Assembly (NCBI GenBank): GCA_963824985.1 | Contig: CAWGRQ010000036.1 | Coordinates: 310,001 to 374,000 of the forward strand | DNA from: JAFNAG01 sp963824985 | GTDB taxonomy: Bacteria; Acidobacteriota; UBA6911 | DNA length: 64,000 nucleotides | Reading direction: 5' to 3' | In this document: piece by piece, positions 1-10,985 of the stretch | Position numbering within the stretch: position 1 is the first letter of the stretch | Layout: each line of letters begins with the position of its first letter | Notes under the pieces: model-generated | The model's input: only the letters and a program-made list of their open reading frames with translations | Told to the model about the DNA's origin: nothing | Database searches by the model: none | Position numbers and translations under genes: made by a program

Positions 1-1
1 C

Positions 2-688
2 GTCTTCGCCGCGACCTCGATCCCGGGCAACGAGCGGGCGGTCAACGACACGATCGACCGGCTGTACCACATCGGCTGCGACGTGATCACCGCGCGCGAC
101 GCGCCGATCCACGCCTCGGGCCACGGCTATCAGGAGGAGATCAAGCTGATGCTCAACCTGACCAGGCCGCGGTACGTGATGCCGTTCCACGGCGACTTCA
201 AGCGCATCCACCTGCACGGCCAGCTGGCCGAGGCGGTGGGCGTGAACGCCGAGAACATCTTCAAGGGCGAGAACGGCCTGCCGCTGGAGATCGACGAGCA
301 CGGCGCGCGGTTCGGCGCCCGCGAGCGCGCCGGCATGATCTACGTCGACGGCGTCGACATCGGCGACCCGACCGACGTGGCCCTGCGCGACCGGCGCATG
401 CTCAGCGCCGACGGCATCTTCGTGGTCGTGGCGACGATCTCCGAGCAGGACGGCTCGTCGGTCGCCGACCCGGAGATCATCTTCCGCGGCGTGCCCTACC
501 CCGAGGACGCCGAGGGCCTGCTCGGCGACATCCGCGGCGCGATCACCCAGTCGCTGGAGAAGGCGGCCAGGGAGGAGATCCGCGAGGTCGATCTCCTGCA
601 GCAGGTGCTGCACGACGACCTGGCGACGTTCGTCTACGAACGCCTGCGGCGCCGGCCGATGGTGCTGCCGGTCGTCGTCGAGGTCTGA
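2..688 (+). CDS. rnj: Ribonuclease J, C-terminal part (partial)
   Basis: The window opens inside this gene; about 228 C-terminal residues are visible. RNase J is a metallo-beta-lactamase/beta-CASP nuclease with 5'-3' exo- and endonuclease activity in mRNA decay and rRNA maturation. Seen: PGNER of the late beta-CASP region, HASGHG (the conserved histidine motif completing the metal site), MPFHGD, and a C-terminal domain ending in a basic RRRP stretch. The frame is open back to base 2 and stops at TGA 686-688. It converges on the dodecin gene across a strong hairpin. Family assignment is firm because the HASGHG...MPFHGD spacing is typical. Confidence 0.93.
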   Translation, partial: VFAATSIPGNERAVNDTIDRLYHIGCDVITARDAPIHASGHGYQEEIKLMLNLTRPRYVMPFHGDFKRIHLHGQLAEAVGVNAENIFKGENGLPLEIDEHGARFGARERAGMIYVDGVDIGDPTDVALRDRRMLSADGIFVVVATISEQDGSSVADPEIIFRGVPYPEDAEGLLGDIRGAITQSLEKAAREEIREVDLLQQVLHDDLATFVYERLRRRPMVLPVVVEV

Positions 689-697
689 GCCGGCCCG

Positions 698-721
698 GCC
701 GGGCGACGGAGGTCGCCCGGC
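698..721. terminator. Bidirectional hairpin between rnj and dodecin
   Basis: Perfect 10-bp stem (gccgggcgac / gtcgcccggc) with a 4-nt loop between two convergent genes. There is no U-tract, as is common for terminators in high-GC Actinomycetota; function is inferred from position. Confidence 0.6.
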
Positions 722-733
722 GCCGGTGGTGGC

Positions 734-949
734 TCAGTCGCCCGTGTCGTACTTGAACGAGATGCTCAGCCGGACCCGGTAGCTGGTGATCTGGCCGTTC
801 TCGATCGTCACGTCCTCACGCGTGACCTCGGCGACGCGCAGGTCGCGAACGGTGTTGGCCGCGGTGGCCACCGCGTTGCGCGCGGCCGCCTCCCACGATT
901 CGCTGCTCGTGCCGATGACCTCGGTCACCCGATAGACGCTGTCGGCCAT
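734..949 (-). CDS. Dodecin, flavin-binding protein
   Basis: A 71-residue protein matching dodecin, which assembles into hollow dodecamers that store flavin and protect against light-driven flavin chemistry in the cytoplasm. Seen: N-terminal VYRVTEVIGTS strand, helix SWEAAARNAVATA and C-terminal strand YRVRLSISFKY, the beta-alpha-beta-beta layout of the family; the length is standard. The start is ATG 947-949, six bases downstream of an AAAGGAGG Shine-Dalgarno, one of the strongest ribosome binding sites in the window, so this gene is not leaderless. It is monocistronic. Confidence 0.93.
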   Translation of the reverse strand: MADSVYRVTEVIGTSSESWEAAARNAVATAANTVRDLRVAEVTREDVTIENGQITSYRVRLSISFKYDTGD

Positions 950-1062
950 GTGGCCTCCTTTGGGTTGGGACAGCTGGTAACAGCCGCCACGAGCCTCGCA
1001 GAACGCCGCGCCCGAGGAAAGGGCCGATCTGACCCGCCGCGGACCGCGGCGCTGCAGGCCGC

Positions 1063-2541
1063 TCAGCGGGCGGCGGTGCCGGCCGGCCGCCGGCCGGTCA
1101 CCGCGGGTGTCCCGGGGGACCCGTTGGACGCCGCGACAGCCGCCGGGAGCGCCGGAAGGGTGACCACGAACCGCGCGCCGCCCGCCGCCGGGGACTCGAG
1201 GACCACGTCGCCGCCGTGGGTCCGCGCGACGGCCCGGACGATCGAGAGGCCGAGTCCGACGGACCCACCGCGGTCGCCGTCGCCGCGCACGAAGCGGTCG
1301 AAGGCCGAATCGCGCAACTCGGGCGGGATGCCCGGGCCGTCGTCGGTGACGGTGAGGATCACGTGGTCGCCGTCGCGGCGCACCGCGGCGGTCACGTGCG
1401 TGCCCGGCGGCGTGTGCTGGACGGCGTTCTGCATGAGGTTCAGCGCCATGCGGTGCAGCTCGTCGCGCGCCCCGTCGACCATCGCCGGGCCCGCGGCGTC
1501 GACGCCCAGGACGTGATCGACCGCGACCGGGCTCGCAGCTCGGCGGTGGCGTCGACGACCACGCGCGTGAGGTCGGTCGGCTCGTGCGGCACGTCGCGAT
1601 CGGCGTCGGCGCGGGCCAGCAGCAGCAGGTCGCCGACCAGACGGCGCATCCGCTGCGTCGAGCGCAGTGCCGAGCGCGCCGCCTCGCCACGCTCGCCCTC
1701 GAGCACGTCGCACAGCAGCTCGAGGTTGGCCAGCACGCTCGTCAGCGGGGTGCGCAGCTCGTGGCTGGCGTCGGCGACGAACTGGCGCTGGCGGGCCAGG
1801 AGCGCCTCGGTCTCGGCCCGGCGAGGACTCCAGCGCCTGGAGCATCTCGTCCAGCGTCCGGGCCAGCACGGCGACCTCGTCATCGGTGTCGGGGATCGCG
1901 ACGCGGCGGCTGGGGTCGCGCGTGGCGCCGATGTCGCGCGCGGTCTGCGTGAGGCGGGCGATCGGCGCCAGGGCGCGGCGCGACAGTGCCAGCCCGAGCG
2001 CCAGCGCGATGCCCGAGCCGCCGAGCACGCCCAGCAGCAGGAACAGCCGGACGCGGCTCACGGTGGCCTCGACGTCGGAGATCTCGCGCGCGTACTGCAC
2101 GGCGACCGGGACGGGCTGGGCGACGACGCCGCGGGGCAGGTTGACGATCTTCAGCGTCGTGTTGCGCGTCTCGACGCGGTAGCCGTCGACGGTGTCGGTG
2201 CGGTTGACGGCCACGCCCGGCAGCCCGAAGTTCGGCGCGTGGCGCGTCTCGGCGATGATCTTGCCCGAGTCGGCCTTGAGCACCCGGATGACGGCGTGGT
2301 TGGGGGCCGCATAGGTGGCAATGCTGTTGCCGACGACGATGTCGCCGCTGTCGTAGTCGAGCTGGAGCTGGTCGCGCAGGTCGTCGACGGCGGCGGCCAT
2401 CTCGTTGTTGAAGTCGCTGCGGATCCGCGACGCGGTCAGCTGGCCGATGACCAGGGCGAACGCGCACAGCACGAGGAACGTCAGGCCCGCGGTCAGGAGG
2501 GCCAGGCGCCAGCGGATCGAGAGCGAGTGCAGCAGCGACAT
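1063..2541 (-). CDS. Sensor histidine kinase (two compensating frameshifts)
   Basis: HisKA-type membrane sensor kinase paired with the upstream response regulator. Residues about 12-32 and 168-190 are membrane segments enclosing an extracytoplasmic sensor; a HAMP-like region follows. The catalytic half shows NLMQNAVQHTPPG (N box), DDGPGIP (G1) and GLGLSIVRAVARTHGG (G2). The frame is open throughout (492 aa), but from about 1825 down to 1530 the true sequence lies in another frame: FVADASHELRTPL, with the phosphoacceptor His, is encoded there. Two compensating indels, probably consensus errors, flank it. ATG 2541 overlaps the TGA of the regulator gene (TGATG), implying translational coupling. 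Confidence 0.88.
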   Translation of the reverse strand: MSLLHSLSIRWRLALLTAGLTFLVLCAFALVIGQLTASRIRSDFNNEMAAAVDDLRDQLQLDYDSGDIVVGNSIATYAAPNHAVIRVLKADSGKIIAETRHAPNFGLPGVAVNRTDTVDGYRVETRNTTLKIVNLPRGVVAQPVPVAVQYAREISDVEATVSRVRLFLLLGVLGGSGIALALGLALSRRALAPIARLTQTARDIGATRDPSRRVAIPDTDDEVAVLARTLDEMLQALESSPGRDRGAPGPPAPVRRRRQPRAAHPADERAGQPRAAVRRARGRAWRGGALGTALDAADAPSGRRPAAAGPRRRRSRRAARADRPHARGRRRHRRAASPVAVDHVLGVDAAGPAMVDGARDELHRMALNLMQNAVQHTPPGTHVTAAVRRDGDHVILTVTDDGPGIPPELRDSAFDRFVRGDGDRGGSVGLGLSIVRAVARTHGGDVVLESPAAGGARFVVTLPALPAAVAASNGSPGTPAVTGRRPAGTAAR

Positions 2542-3230
2542 CAGGCGCGCAGGACGTAGCCCGCACCTCGGATGGTGTGCAGCAGCCGCGGCTCGCCGGC
2601 GGCCTCGAGCTTGCGCCGCAGGTTGGAGACGAAGACCTCGATGGTGTTCGTCGTCGCGAACGGGTCATAGCCCCAGACGTCCTCGAGCAGACGCTGACGC
2701 GGCACGACGATCCGCTCGTTGCGCATGAGGTACTCCAACAGCTCGAACTCGCGCTGGGTGAGCTCGACGGCGCGGTCGGCGCGCCGCACCTCGTGGGTGT
2801 CGGGGTTCAACGACAGGTCGGAGACCACGAGGGAGGCCGATCCGCGCGGCGGCCGGCGGCGTAGCAGGGCACGCAGCCGGGCCAGCAGCTCCTGGCGCTC
2901 GAACGGCTTGACCAGGTAGTCGTCGGCGCCCGCGTCCAGGCCCTCGACGCGGGACTCCAGCGCGTCGCGCGCGGTGAGCATGAGGATCGGGACGTCATCG
3001 TTCTCGCGCAGCCGGCGCGCGACCTCCATGCCGTCGAGCTTGGGCAGCCCGAGATCCAGGACGACGAGGTCGGGCACGAAGTCGCCGGCGGCGCCCAGGG
3101 CCGTCTCGCCGTCGGCGGCGATGCGGGTCTCGTAGCCCTCGAGCCGCAGCGAGCGCTGCAGCACCTGGGCGATGTCGTCGTCGTCCTCGACGATGAGGAC
3201 GCGTGCCTGACGCTCGTGGCCATCGATCAC
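2541..3230 (-). CDS. OmpR/PhoB-family response regulator
   Basis: A 229-residue two-domain regulator. The receiver starts ARVLIVEDDDD and carries the phosphorylated Asp in LVVLDLGLP, with Lys in LVKPF; the C-terminal winged helix ends in the typical LHTIRGAGYVLRA. It should bind DNA after phosphorylation by the kinase encoded next. The start chosen is GTG 3230, because a TACCAT -10-like box lies seven bases upstream, the spacing seen at many genes in this window. An ATG at about 3221 is in another frame. The gene is divergent from ftsK. Confidence 0.93.
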   Translation of the reverse strand: MIDGHERQARVLIVEDDDDIAQVLQRSLRLEGYETRIAADGETALGAAGDFVPDLVVLDLGLPKLDGMEVARRLRENDDVPILMLTARDALESRVEGLDAGADDYLVKPFERQELLARLRALLRRRPPRGSASLVVSDLSLNPDTHEVRRADRAVELTQREFELLEYLMRNERIVVPRQRLLEDVWGYDPFATTNTIEVFVSNLRRKLEAAGEPRLLHTIRGAGYVLRA

Positions 3231-3237
3231 CCTTGCG

Positions 3238-3243
3238 ATGGTA
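3238..3243 (-). promoter_or_regulatory. TANNNT -10 box of the response regulator
   Basis: TACCAT, 7 nt before GTG 3230 and with no Shine-Dalgarno of usual spacing; suggests a leaderless transcript. Inference from position and recurrence. Confidence 0.45.
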
Positions 3244-3364
3244 CGGCGAACCCTGAACGGAAGCTGAAGGGCGTGCGGGCCCGGCTCCGCCGCCCCGGCG
3301 TGACCGCGGGGCGCGGGGGAGGGCAGGGACCGACGGCGGGGCGTCGAAGGGGGTGGTCCGAACC

Positions 3365-5996
3365 ATGGCCGCCACCCGCACCTCATCGTCGTCGCGCGGG
3401 CGCAAGCCCGCGCCCAAGTCCAAGTCCGGCTCCAGACCCCCCGGCGCACGGCGCAAGGCGCGTGCGCGCCGCTCGTCGGCGACGTGGGCGCCGCGGCTGC
3501 CGCTGCTCGAGCAGCGCCACCTGGACCTCTTCGGGCTGGCGCTCGTGGCCTGCGGCGTCTTCCTCGTCTTCCCGCTGTACCTGCACTGGGACGGCGGGCG
3601 CGCCGGCGACGGCGTGCTCAACGCGCTCGCGCTGGCCGTCGGCGCGCTGCGCTACGTCGCGCCGGTGGGCCTCATCGCCGCCGGCGCGGTCGTCGTGCTG
3701 CGCCCGGTGCTGCCCAGCGTGCGGCCGTTCCGCTCCGGCGGGATCCTGCTCGTGCTCGCCCTGGCGCTGATGCTCGCCGCCGGGACGCTCGGCCTCGGCC
3801 CCTCCGGGGTCCGCCACGGGTTCTGGCACGAGCCCTTCCTGCGCGAGCGTGGCGGCTACCTCGGCGACCTGCTGCTCTACGTCACCTCGAGCCTCATCGG
3901 CTCGATCGGCAGCCACATCCTCGGGCTCTTCCTGTTCCTGGCCGGGGTCCTGCTGGTCACCGGCGCCTCGGTGGCGGGTGTGCTCAAGGCCACCGGCACG
4001 GGTGTTGCCGACACGACGCGCGTGCTGCGCGCCGCCCCCGAGCAGCTCGGGCTGCGCCGGCCCGCCGTGCCGTCGACGGCGGCGGGACGCGCGGCGACGG
4101 CACGGGAGACCGCCGCCCGGCGCCCGCGCGTCGAGGTCCCCGAGTCCGGCGACGACGAACTCGTCGTCAAGGCCACCCACGTCGAGGCGCCCGCGCTGGA
4201 CGGCGAGGAGCGCTACCCCGACCTGTTCGGCCACGAGCTCGACGGCCCCGGCGACGAGCCGCCCGAGGAGCCGCGCATCCGTCGCCGCGGCCGGCCCGAG
4301 CCCGAGCCCGACCCGGAGCCCACGCCCCGAGGAGGCGGCCGCCGACGCCGCGGCGGCCGAGGCGACGATCGAGGCCGCGCCGCTGCCCGCCGCCGACGAC
4401 GAGCCCCACCAGCTCGACCTGTCCGACATCGCTCGCGGCGAGCACGACGACGAGGACATCGAGTACATCGTCCCCGACGCCCGCGTGCTCAAGCGCTCCA
4501 CGGGCGACCAGATCCGTCCCGACACGAGCGGCAACGAGAAGGTCGCCGCGTCGCTCATCGAGGCGCTGAGCCACTTCAACGTCGAGGCCAAGGTGGTGGG
4601 CACGGTCTCGGGCCCGCACATCACCCGCTACGAGTTGCGCCTGGCGCCCGGCGTCAAGATGAGCAAGGTCGCCCAGCTCAAGGACGACCTGGCCTACGCG
4701 CTGGCGGCCACCGAGATCCGCATCCTGGCCCCGATCCCGGGCAAGACGGCCGTGGGCATCGAGGTCCCCAACCGCGACCGCCGCGTCGTGCACCTCGGCG
4801 ACGTCTTCCATGCGCGGCCCAAGGACCACTCGCCGCTGACCGTGTGGCTCGGCAAGGACGTCTCGGGCAAGGCGATCGGCGCCGACCTGGCCAAGATGCC
4901 GCACATCCTCGTGGCGGGCACCACGGGCGCCGGCAAGTCGGGCTGCATCAACGCGATGCTGAGCTCGATCCTGCTCAACGCCACGCCCGACGAGGCGCGC
5001 CTGGTCCTCGTCGACCCCAAGCAGGTCGAGCTCAACCACTACGAGGACGTCCCGCACCTGCTCACGCCGGTGATCACCAGCCCGCGCCAGGCGGCCAACG
5101 CCCTGCAGAACCTGGTCCGCGAGATGGAGTGGCGCTACGGGATCATGGCCATGAAGCGCACGCGCTCGCTGGTCGAGCTCAACCGCGTGCGCGAGGCGGA
5201 GGGCGACAAGCCCCTGCCCTACATCCTCTGCGTCATCGACGAGCTGGCCGACCTGATGATGGTCGCGCCGGGCGACGTCGAGGACTCGATCATCCGCATC
5301 GCCCAGAAGGCGCGCGCGGTGGGCATCCACCTCGTGCTGGCGACCCAGAGCCCCCGCGTGGACGTCATCACGGGCATGATCAAGGCCAACGTTCCGTCCC
5401 GCATCGCCTTCGCGGTGAGCTCGCAGACCGACTCGCGGGTGATCCTGGACCAGAACGGCGCCGAGTCGCTGCTGGGCATGGGCGACATGCTCTTCTCCCC
5501 GGTCGGGTCCTCCAAGCTGCAGCGCATCCAGGGCGCCTACATCGACGAGGCGCAGATCTCGCAGATCACGCAGTTCTGGGCCCGCCAGGGCGAGCCCGAC
5601 CTGCGCGCCGACCTGCTCGAGGAGGTCGAGGCGCCGGCTGCCGAGGGCGCGCGCGAGGACGGCGCGGGCATGGACCCCGACGAGGACCCGCTGCTGGCCG
5701 AGGCCATCGAGATGGTCGTCGAGATGGGCACGGCCTCGACGTCGATGCTCCAGCGCCGCATGCGCCTGGGCTACACCCGGGCCGGGCGGCTCATGGACAT
5801 GCTCGAGCGCCGCAGCGTGATCTCCGGCTACGAGGGCTCCAAGCCGCGGCAGGTCCTCATCACCGCCGCCGACCTGCCGCGCGTGCTGGCTGCGCTGACC
5901 GACCGCGGGGGCGACGGCGGGCCCGGCGCACCCGCCGAGGACGCGGCGGCGGCCGACCCGGCCGCCGGCGACGTGCAGGACGACGCTCAGCCCTAG
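3365..5996 (+). CDS. ftsK: DNA translocase FtsK/SpoIIIE (one frameshift)
   Basis: Septal ATP-driven DNA pump that clears and aligns chromosomes at division. After a basic N-terminus come about four membrane segments (roughly residues 55-210), an acidic/proline linker, then the motor: GTTGAGKSG (Walker A), LCVIDELADLMM (Walker B) and LATQSPRVDVITG. The C-terminal gamma winged helix (EMGTASTSMLQRRMRLGY) reads DNA polarity. About 877 residues is normal. The frame changes near 4325-4335 in the poor-complexity linker; both sides are conserved, so a single indel error is likely. ATG 3365 is preceded by a weak GGTGG; GTG 3353 is an alternative. Confidence 0.92.
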
Positions 5997-6009
5997 GCCC
6001 CCTGCTCCC

Positions 6010-6015
6010 TAGACT
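6010..6015 (+). promoter_or_regulatory. TANNNT -10 box of the RodZ-like gene
   Basis: TAGACT, 11 nt before GTG 6027, in the 30-bp gap after ftsK; no Shine-Dalgarno between box and start. Confidence 0.45.
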
Positions 6016-6026
6016 GCGGCCCGCAC

Positions 6027-6854
6027 GTGCCGGAGATCGGGGCCACCCTGCGCGAGGCGCGCATGCGCGCCCGCATCGACATCTCGGAGATCGAAGCCGA
6101 GACGAAGATCCGTGCCAAGTACCTGCGGGCGCTCGAGAACGAGGAGTGGGGCCTGCTGCCCGGACCCGCCTACGTGCGCAGCTTCCTGCGCACCTACGCG
6201 GAGGCCCTGGATCTCGACGCCAAGCTGCTGCTCGAGGAGTACAAGCTCCGCCACGAGCGGCCCTCCGACCACGACCTGCATGCCGATCGGCCCGCCGCGC
6301 CATCGCAGCGGGCGCTCGGGCGCGGCGGCCGCGAGCCACGCGGCGTGCCCCGCTGGCTCGTCGTCGGCGTCGTGCTCGTCGCCCTCCTCGGGATCCTCTA
6401 CGCGTTGGGCACCATCAACGGCGGCGCCGGCGACCAGACCGTGACGACCACCGCCTCAGACACGACCTCGACGACGGCCGTGCCACGGCCGCGGACGACC
6501 ACGACCTCGACGGCCGCCCGCCGCCGGGCCGCCGCCGCGCGGCGCCGGAAGGCCGCTGCCGCGGCCCGGCTGGTGCGGCTGCAGATCGTGCCGACCGGGC
6601 CCGGGCCGGTGTTCGTCTGCCTGCAGGGCAAGGGCGGGGAGCTGCGGATCCCCGGCGTCTCGCTGCAGCAGGGGGCGGCCAGCGGCACCTACCGGTCCTC
6701 CCAGTTCAAGCTGCGCCTGGGCAACGGCAACGCCCGGCTGCGGATCGACGGCAAGATGCGGGCCGTGGCCGACGCCAGCCCCGTCGCCTACATCATCACG
6801 AAGGGCTCGGTGAAGCGCGTGAACCCGTCCCAGACCCCGTCCTGCGTCCGATGA
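6027..6854 (+). CDS. RodZ-like membrane-anchored helix-turn-helix protein
   Basis: 275 residues, uninterrupted. Residues 3-75 form a RodZ/HTH_25-type helix-turn-helix (IGATLREARMRARIDISEIE, then YVRSFLRTYAEALDLD). A single membrane helix spans about 110-130, followed by a Thr/Ser-rich and then Arg/Ala-rich linker (135-177) and a DUF4115-like extracytoplasmic beta domain ending in PSCVR. RodZ links the MreB cytoskeleton to wall synthesis in rods; whether this cell has MreB is unknown, so the role in cell shape is inference. Its TGA overlaps the cinA ATG (ATGA). Confidence 0.82.
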   Translation: MPEIGATLREARMRARIDISEIEAETKIRAKYLRALENEEWGLLPGPAYVRSFLRTYAEALDLDAKLLLEEYKLRHERPSDHDLHADRPAAPSQRALGRGGREPRGVPRWLVVGVVLVALLGILYALGTINGGAGDQTVTTTASDTTSTTAVPRPRTTTTSTAARRRAAAARRRKAAAAARLVRLQIVPTGPGPVFVCLQGKGGELRIPGVSLQQGAASGTYRSSQFKLRLGNGNARLRIDGKMRAVADASPVAYIITKGSVKRVNPSQTPSCVR

Positions 6855-8174
6855 GCACCCGCGCGGGCATCGTCGTGACGGGCACCGAGGTGCTCACGGG
6901 GCGCGTCGTCGGACCGCAACGGCCCGTGGCTGGCCGAGCGCCTGCGCGAGCTCGGCGTCGACCTCGCCCACAACGTCATCGTCGGCGACCGGCCCGTCCG
7001 ACGTGCGCGACGCGCTGGGCTGGCTGACGGACGGCGGGGTGGACCTCATCGTCACCAGCGGCGGCCTGGGGCCCGACCGAGGACGACCTGACCGCCGCGG
7101 TCGTCGCGGAGTTCCAGGGCCGCCCGATGGCGCTGGACGAGGCGCTGGAGGAGCGGATCTGGAAGGTCCTCGAGGGCCTGCGCGCGCGCTGGCCCGATCT
7201 CGACGAGGAGGCGATCCGGCGCTCGAACCGCAAGCAGGCGATGGTCCCCGACGGCGCGACGGTGCTCGAGCCGGTGGGCACCGCGCCGGGCCTGGTCGTC
7301 CCGCCCGCACCCGGCACGCGCGGGCCCACGGTGGTCGTCCTGCCGGGCCCGCCGCGCGAGCTGCAGCCCATGTGGGAGGGCGGCGGTCACCACACCGGCG
7401 TTCCGGGAGCGCGATCGCGGCCGCGACGGAGTACCGCCAGCACATGCTGCGGCTGTTCGGGATCCCGGAGTCCGAGATCGCCGAGACGCTGCTGCGGGCA
7501 CGCCGGGCCGGCGTGGACCTCGACGCCCTGGAGATCACGACCTGCCTGCGCCGCGGCGAGGTCGAGGTCGTCACCCGCTACGAGCCGCCGGCGCAGGAGG
7601 TCTACGACGCGTTCGAGGCCGTCGTGCGCGAGCGCCATCCGACGACGCTGTTCTCCGACGACGGCACGTCCGTCGACGAGCAGGTGGCGCGGCTGCTGCT
7701 GGACTCCGACCGCACGATCGCCACCGCCGAGTCGTGCACCGGCGGCCTGCTGGCCGGGCGGCTGACCGAGCTCGCCGGCTCCTCGGCCTACGTCCTCGGC
7801 GGGCTCGTCGTCTACTCCAACGAGGCCAAGACGGCGCTGGCCGGCGTCGACCCGGCGCTCATCGAGCGCGTGCGGCGCGGTGTCCACCGAGGTCGCCGAG
7901 GCGCTGGCCGACGGCGCGATCGCGCGCGCTGGACGCCGACGTCGGCGTGGGCATCACCGGCATCGCCGGGCCCGACGGCGGCACGCGAGGACAAGCCGGT
8001 GGGGACCGTGTGCTTCTCCGTCGCGCTGCACGACGGCGACGGACCCGTGCGGCGCATCACCGGCCGCACGGTGCTGCCCGGCGGCCGCTTCGACGTGCGC
8101 GACCGCTCGACGACGGTCGCGCTGCACCTCGTGCGCCGCCTGCTGCGGCGGCGAGGTGGACTCGACGCCGGTGA
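6851..8174 (+). CDS. cinA: CinA, competence/damage-inducible NMN deamidase-type protein (many frameshifts)
   Basis: Two-domain CinA: an N-terminal MoCF-like ADP-ribose pyrophosphatase domain (GIVVTGTEVLTG, then DLIVTSGGLGP, VVLPGPPRELQPMWE) and a C-terminal NMN deamidase domain (TIATAESCTGGLLAGRLTE, VYSNEAKTALAGV, VGITGIAGPDGG). In pyridine-nucleotide salvage the second domain recycles NMN. About eight single-base indels, near 6911, 6994, 7070, 7379, 7411, 7871, 7927 and 7986, break the frame, most of them one extra G or C; every fragment is conserved, so these look like assembly errors. The stop at 8172-8174 overlaps thpR (GTGA). CinA next to recA is a classic bacterial arrangement. Confidence 0.88.
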
Positions 8175-8734
8175 GCGCCCGCCTCTTCGTCGCCGTGCAG
8201 TTCGGCGAGGAGGACCGGCGCGCGCTGACCGGGTGGGCGCAGGCGGCCGCGGCCTCGGACCCGCGGGCTGCGCGTCGTCGCCTCCGAGCAGGTCCACCTG
8301 ACGCTGGCCTTCCTCGGGCACCGGCGCCTGGACGAGATCGGCGGCGCTGGCCGCGATCGTGGCCGCGCTACGCAGGGCGCGGCCGGCGCCGGCGCTGCGC
8401 ACCGCCGGCGCCCTGTGGCTGTCGCCGCGCCGGCCCCAGGTGCTGACGGTCGCCGTCGCCGACCCCGGCGGCCGGCTGCAGGCCCTGCACGACGAGCGTG
8501 TGGGCCGAGCTGGCGGCGCTGGGTCACGAGCCCGAACGGCGGCGCTTCCTTCCGCACGTGACCGTCGCACGCGTCCGCCGCGGGTGGACGCCGCCCGCGC
8601 AGCGCGCTGGTGCCGAGCCGCCGGCGCGGGCCCTGACGTGCCGTCGGCCTGGCGCTCGTGCGGTCGTGGCTCGGAGAGCGGCCCGGCCGCGCTACGAGGC
8701 GCTCGCGCGCGCCACCTTCGCGACCGATTCGTGA
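8171..8734 (+). CDS. thpR: RNA 2',3'-cyclic phosphodiesterase, 2H family (frameshifts)
   Basis: Two-histidine phosphoesterase formerly called 2'-5' RNA ligase. Starts VSARLFVAVQFGEEDRRAL; the two catalytic tetrapeptides are HLTLAFLG (around 8297) and HVTVARVRRGW (around 8560), the HxTx pair that opens 2',3'-cyclic RNA phosphates. Several indels split the reading frame, but the expected ~185-residue length and both motifs are kept. GTG 8171 overlaps the cinA stop. The biological substrate in bacteria is not settled. Confidence 0.82.
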
Positions 8735-8839
8735 CACCGCGTGCGCCTCGCGTCACGCGGGCGTCCGTACCGTCGCCGTTCTGTCCGATCCGACCCGCAC
8801 ACTGCATCGACTTCCGCAGAGAGAGGTTGCACCCGAGCT

Positions 8840-9952
<1,113 letters not shown>

Positions 9953-9956
<4 letters not shown>

Positions 9957-10438
9957 CCACGGCGGGGCGTGCCGTCGATCCGGAGGCGCGCCTCCAGCAC
10001 GCCCTCGACCTGTGCTACCGCTACCTCGGATTCCGTGATCGCACGGTCGTCGAGGTGCGGCGTCATCTCGAGGCCAAGCGCGTGGAGCCGGACACGATCA
10101 ACGAGGCCATCGCCGAGCTGCGCGAGCAGGGCTACCTCAACGACGCCCGGTTCGCACAACGCTTCACCGAGGATCGCCGTGCGCTGGACGACTGGGGCAG
10201 CGAGCGCATCGAACGCAAGCTCCTGAGCGCCGGTGTCGCGCCCGAGCTCGTGGCCGCGGCGCTGGGCGAGCGCGAGGACGGCGGGGAGCTCGAGGCTGCC
10301 GTGACGGTGCTGCGGCGGCGCTTTCGCACGGTGCCCGAGACCGACCGCGACCGCGAGCGCGCGCTGGGCTTCCTCGTGCGCAAGGGCTACGAGCTCGAGG
10401 TCGCCTACGACGCGATCCGCGCCTACGGGCGGGAGTAG
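9953..10438 (+). CDS. recX: RecX, regulator of RecA
   Basis: 161 residues, uninterrupted. Built of tandem three-helix repeats (LQHALDLCYRYLGFRDRTVVEV, then INEAIAELREQGYLNDARFA, then AAVTVLRRRF...ALGFLVRKGYELEVAYDAI). RecX binds the RecA filament and blocks or destabilises it, limiting recombination. GTG 9953 overlaps the recA stop codon by four bases, the usual recA-recX coupling. The canonical GYLNDARFA motif makes the call firm. Confidence 0.95.
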
Positions 10439-10471
10439 GGAGGCGGCGGCGCGGTGCCCGGGGGCCTCGGC

Positions 10472-10985
10472 GTGGACCGCGTGGTGACCGCCCGGCTCGT
10501 CGGCCGGCGCCCCGAGCCCGGCGACCGTGGCGGCCTACGTGCGCTGCTTCACCGACCCGCGCATCGAGGAGGAGGTCTGGCCGGCGGACCTGCGCACCGC
10601 CGACCGCGCCGGCGAGATGCTCGGCGACTTCGTCGCGCACTGGGAGCGGTGGGGCTTCGGGCCCTGGACCGTCCTCGCGGCATCCGAGCCGGCCGGCTGG
10701 ACCGGGCTGCGCCACACCCGCGTCGACGGGCGTCCCGAGGTGGAGCTGCTGTGGTTCCTGGACGGCGACCTCTGGGGCCGGGGCTACGCGACCGAGATGG
10801 CGCAGGAGGCCGTGCGCGTGGCCTTCGAGGTGCTCGAGCTCGACGACGTCGTCGCCTTCACCACGCCCGCCAACGTCCGGTCGCAGGCCGTGATGCGCAA
10901 GCTGGGTATGGCCTTCGAACGCGAGTTCGTGCACGCCGGGCTGGCGCACGTGCTGTACCGGCTGGCCCGGCCCGGGTTGGTCTAG
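10472..10985 (+). CDS. GNAT-family N-acetyltransferase (one frameshift)
   Basis: RimJ-like acetyltransferase: N-terminal TARLVGRRPEPGD, then AAYVRCFTDPRIEEEVWP, acetyl-CoA loop region LWGRGYATEMAQEAVRVAF and the C-terminal NVRSQAVMRKLGMAFEREF typical of the family. An extra C near 10525 separates the first 18 or so residues from the rest. The substrate cannot be told; RimJ-like members modify ribosomal protein N-termini or small amines. Start ambiguous among GTG 10454, 10472, 10481 and 10484; 10472 gives the usual N-terminus. Confidence 0.78.

Noticed and set aside
3353..7027. A single very long open frame of over 1200 codons
   Set aside because: It is ftsK for the first third, then runs out of frame through the rest of ftsK and the RodZ-like gene; the conserved motor domain lies in another frame, so it is not one protein.
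8735..8839. SOS (LexA) box upstream of recA
   Set aside because: No GAAC-N4-GTTC or close variant is present; other LexA site types could not be judged.
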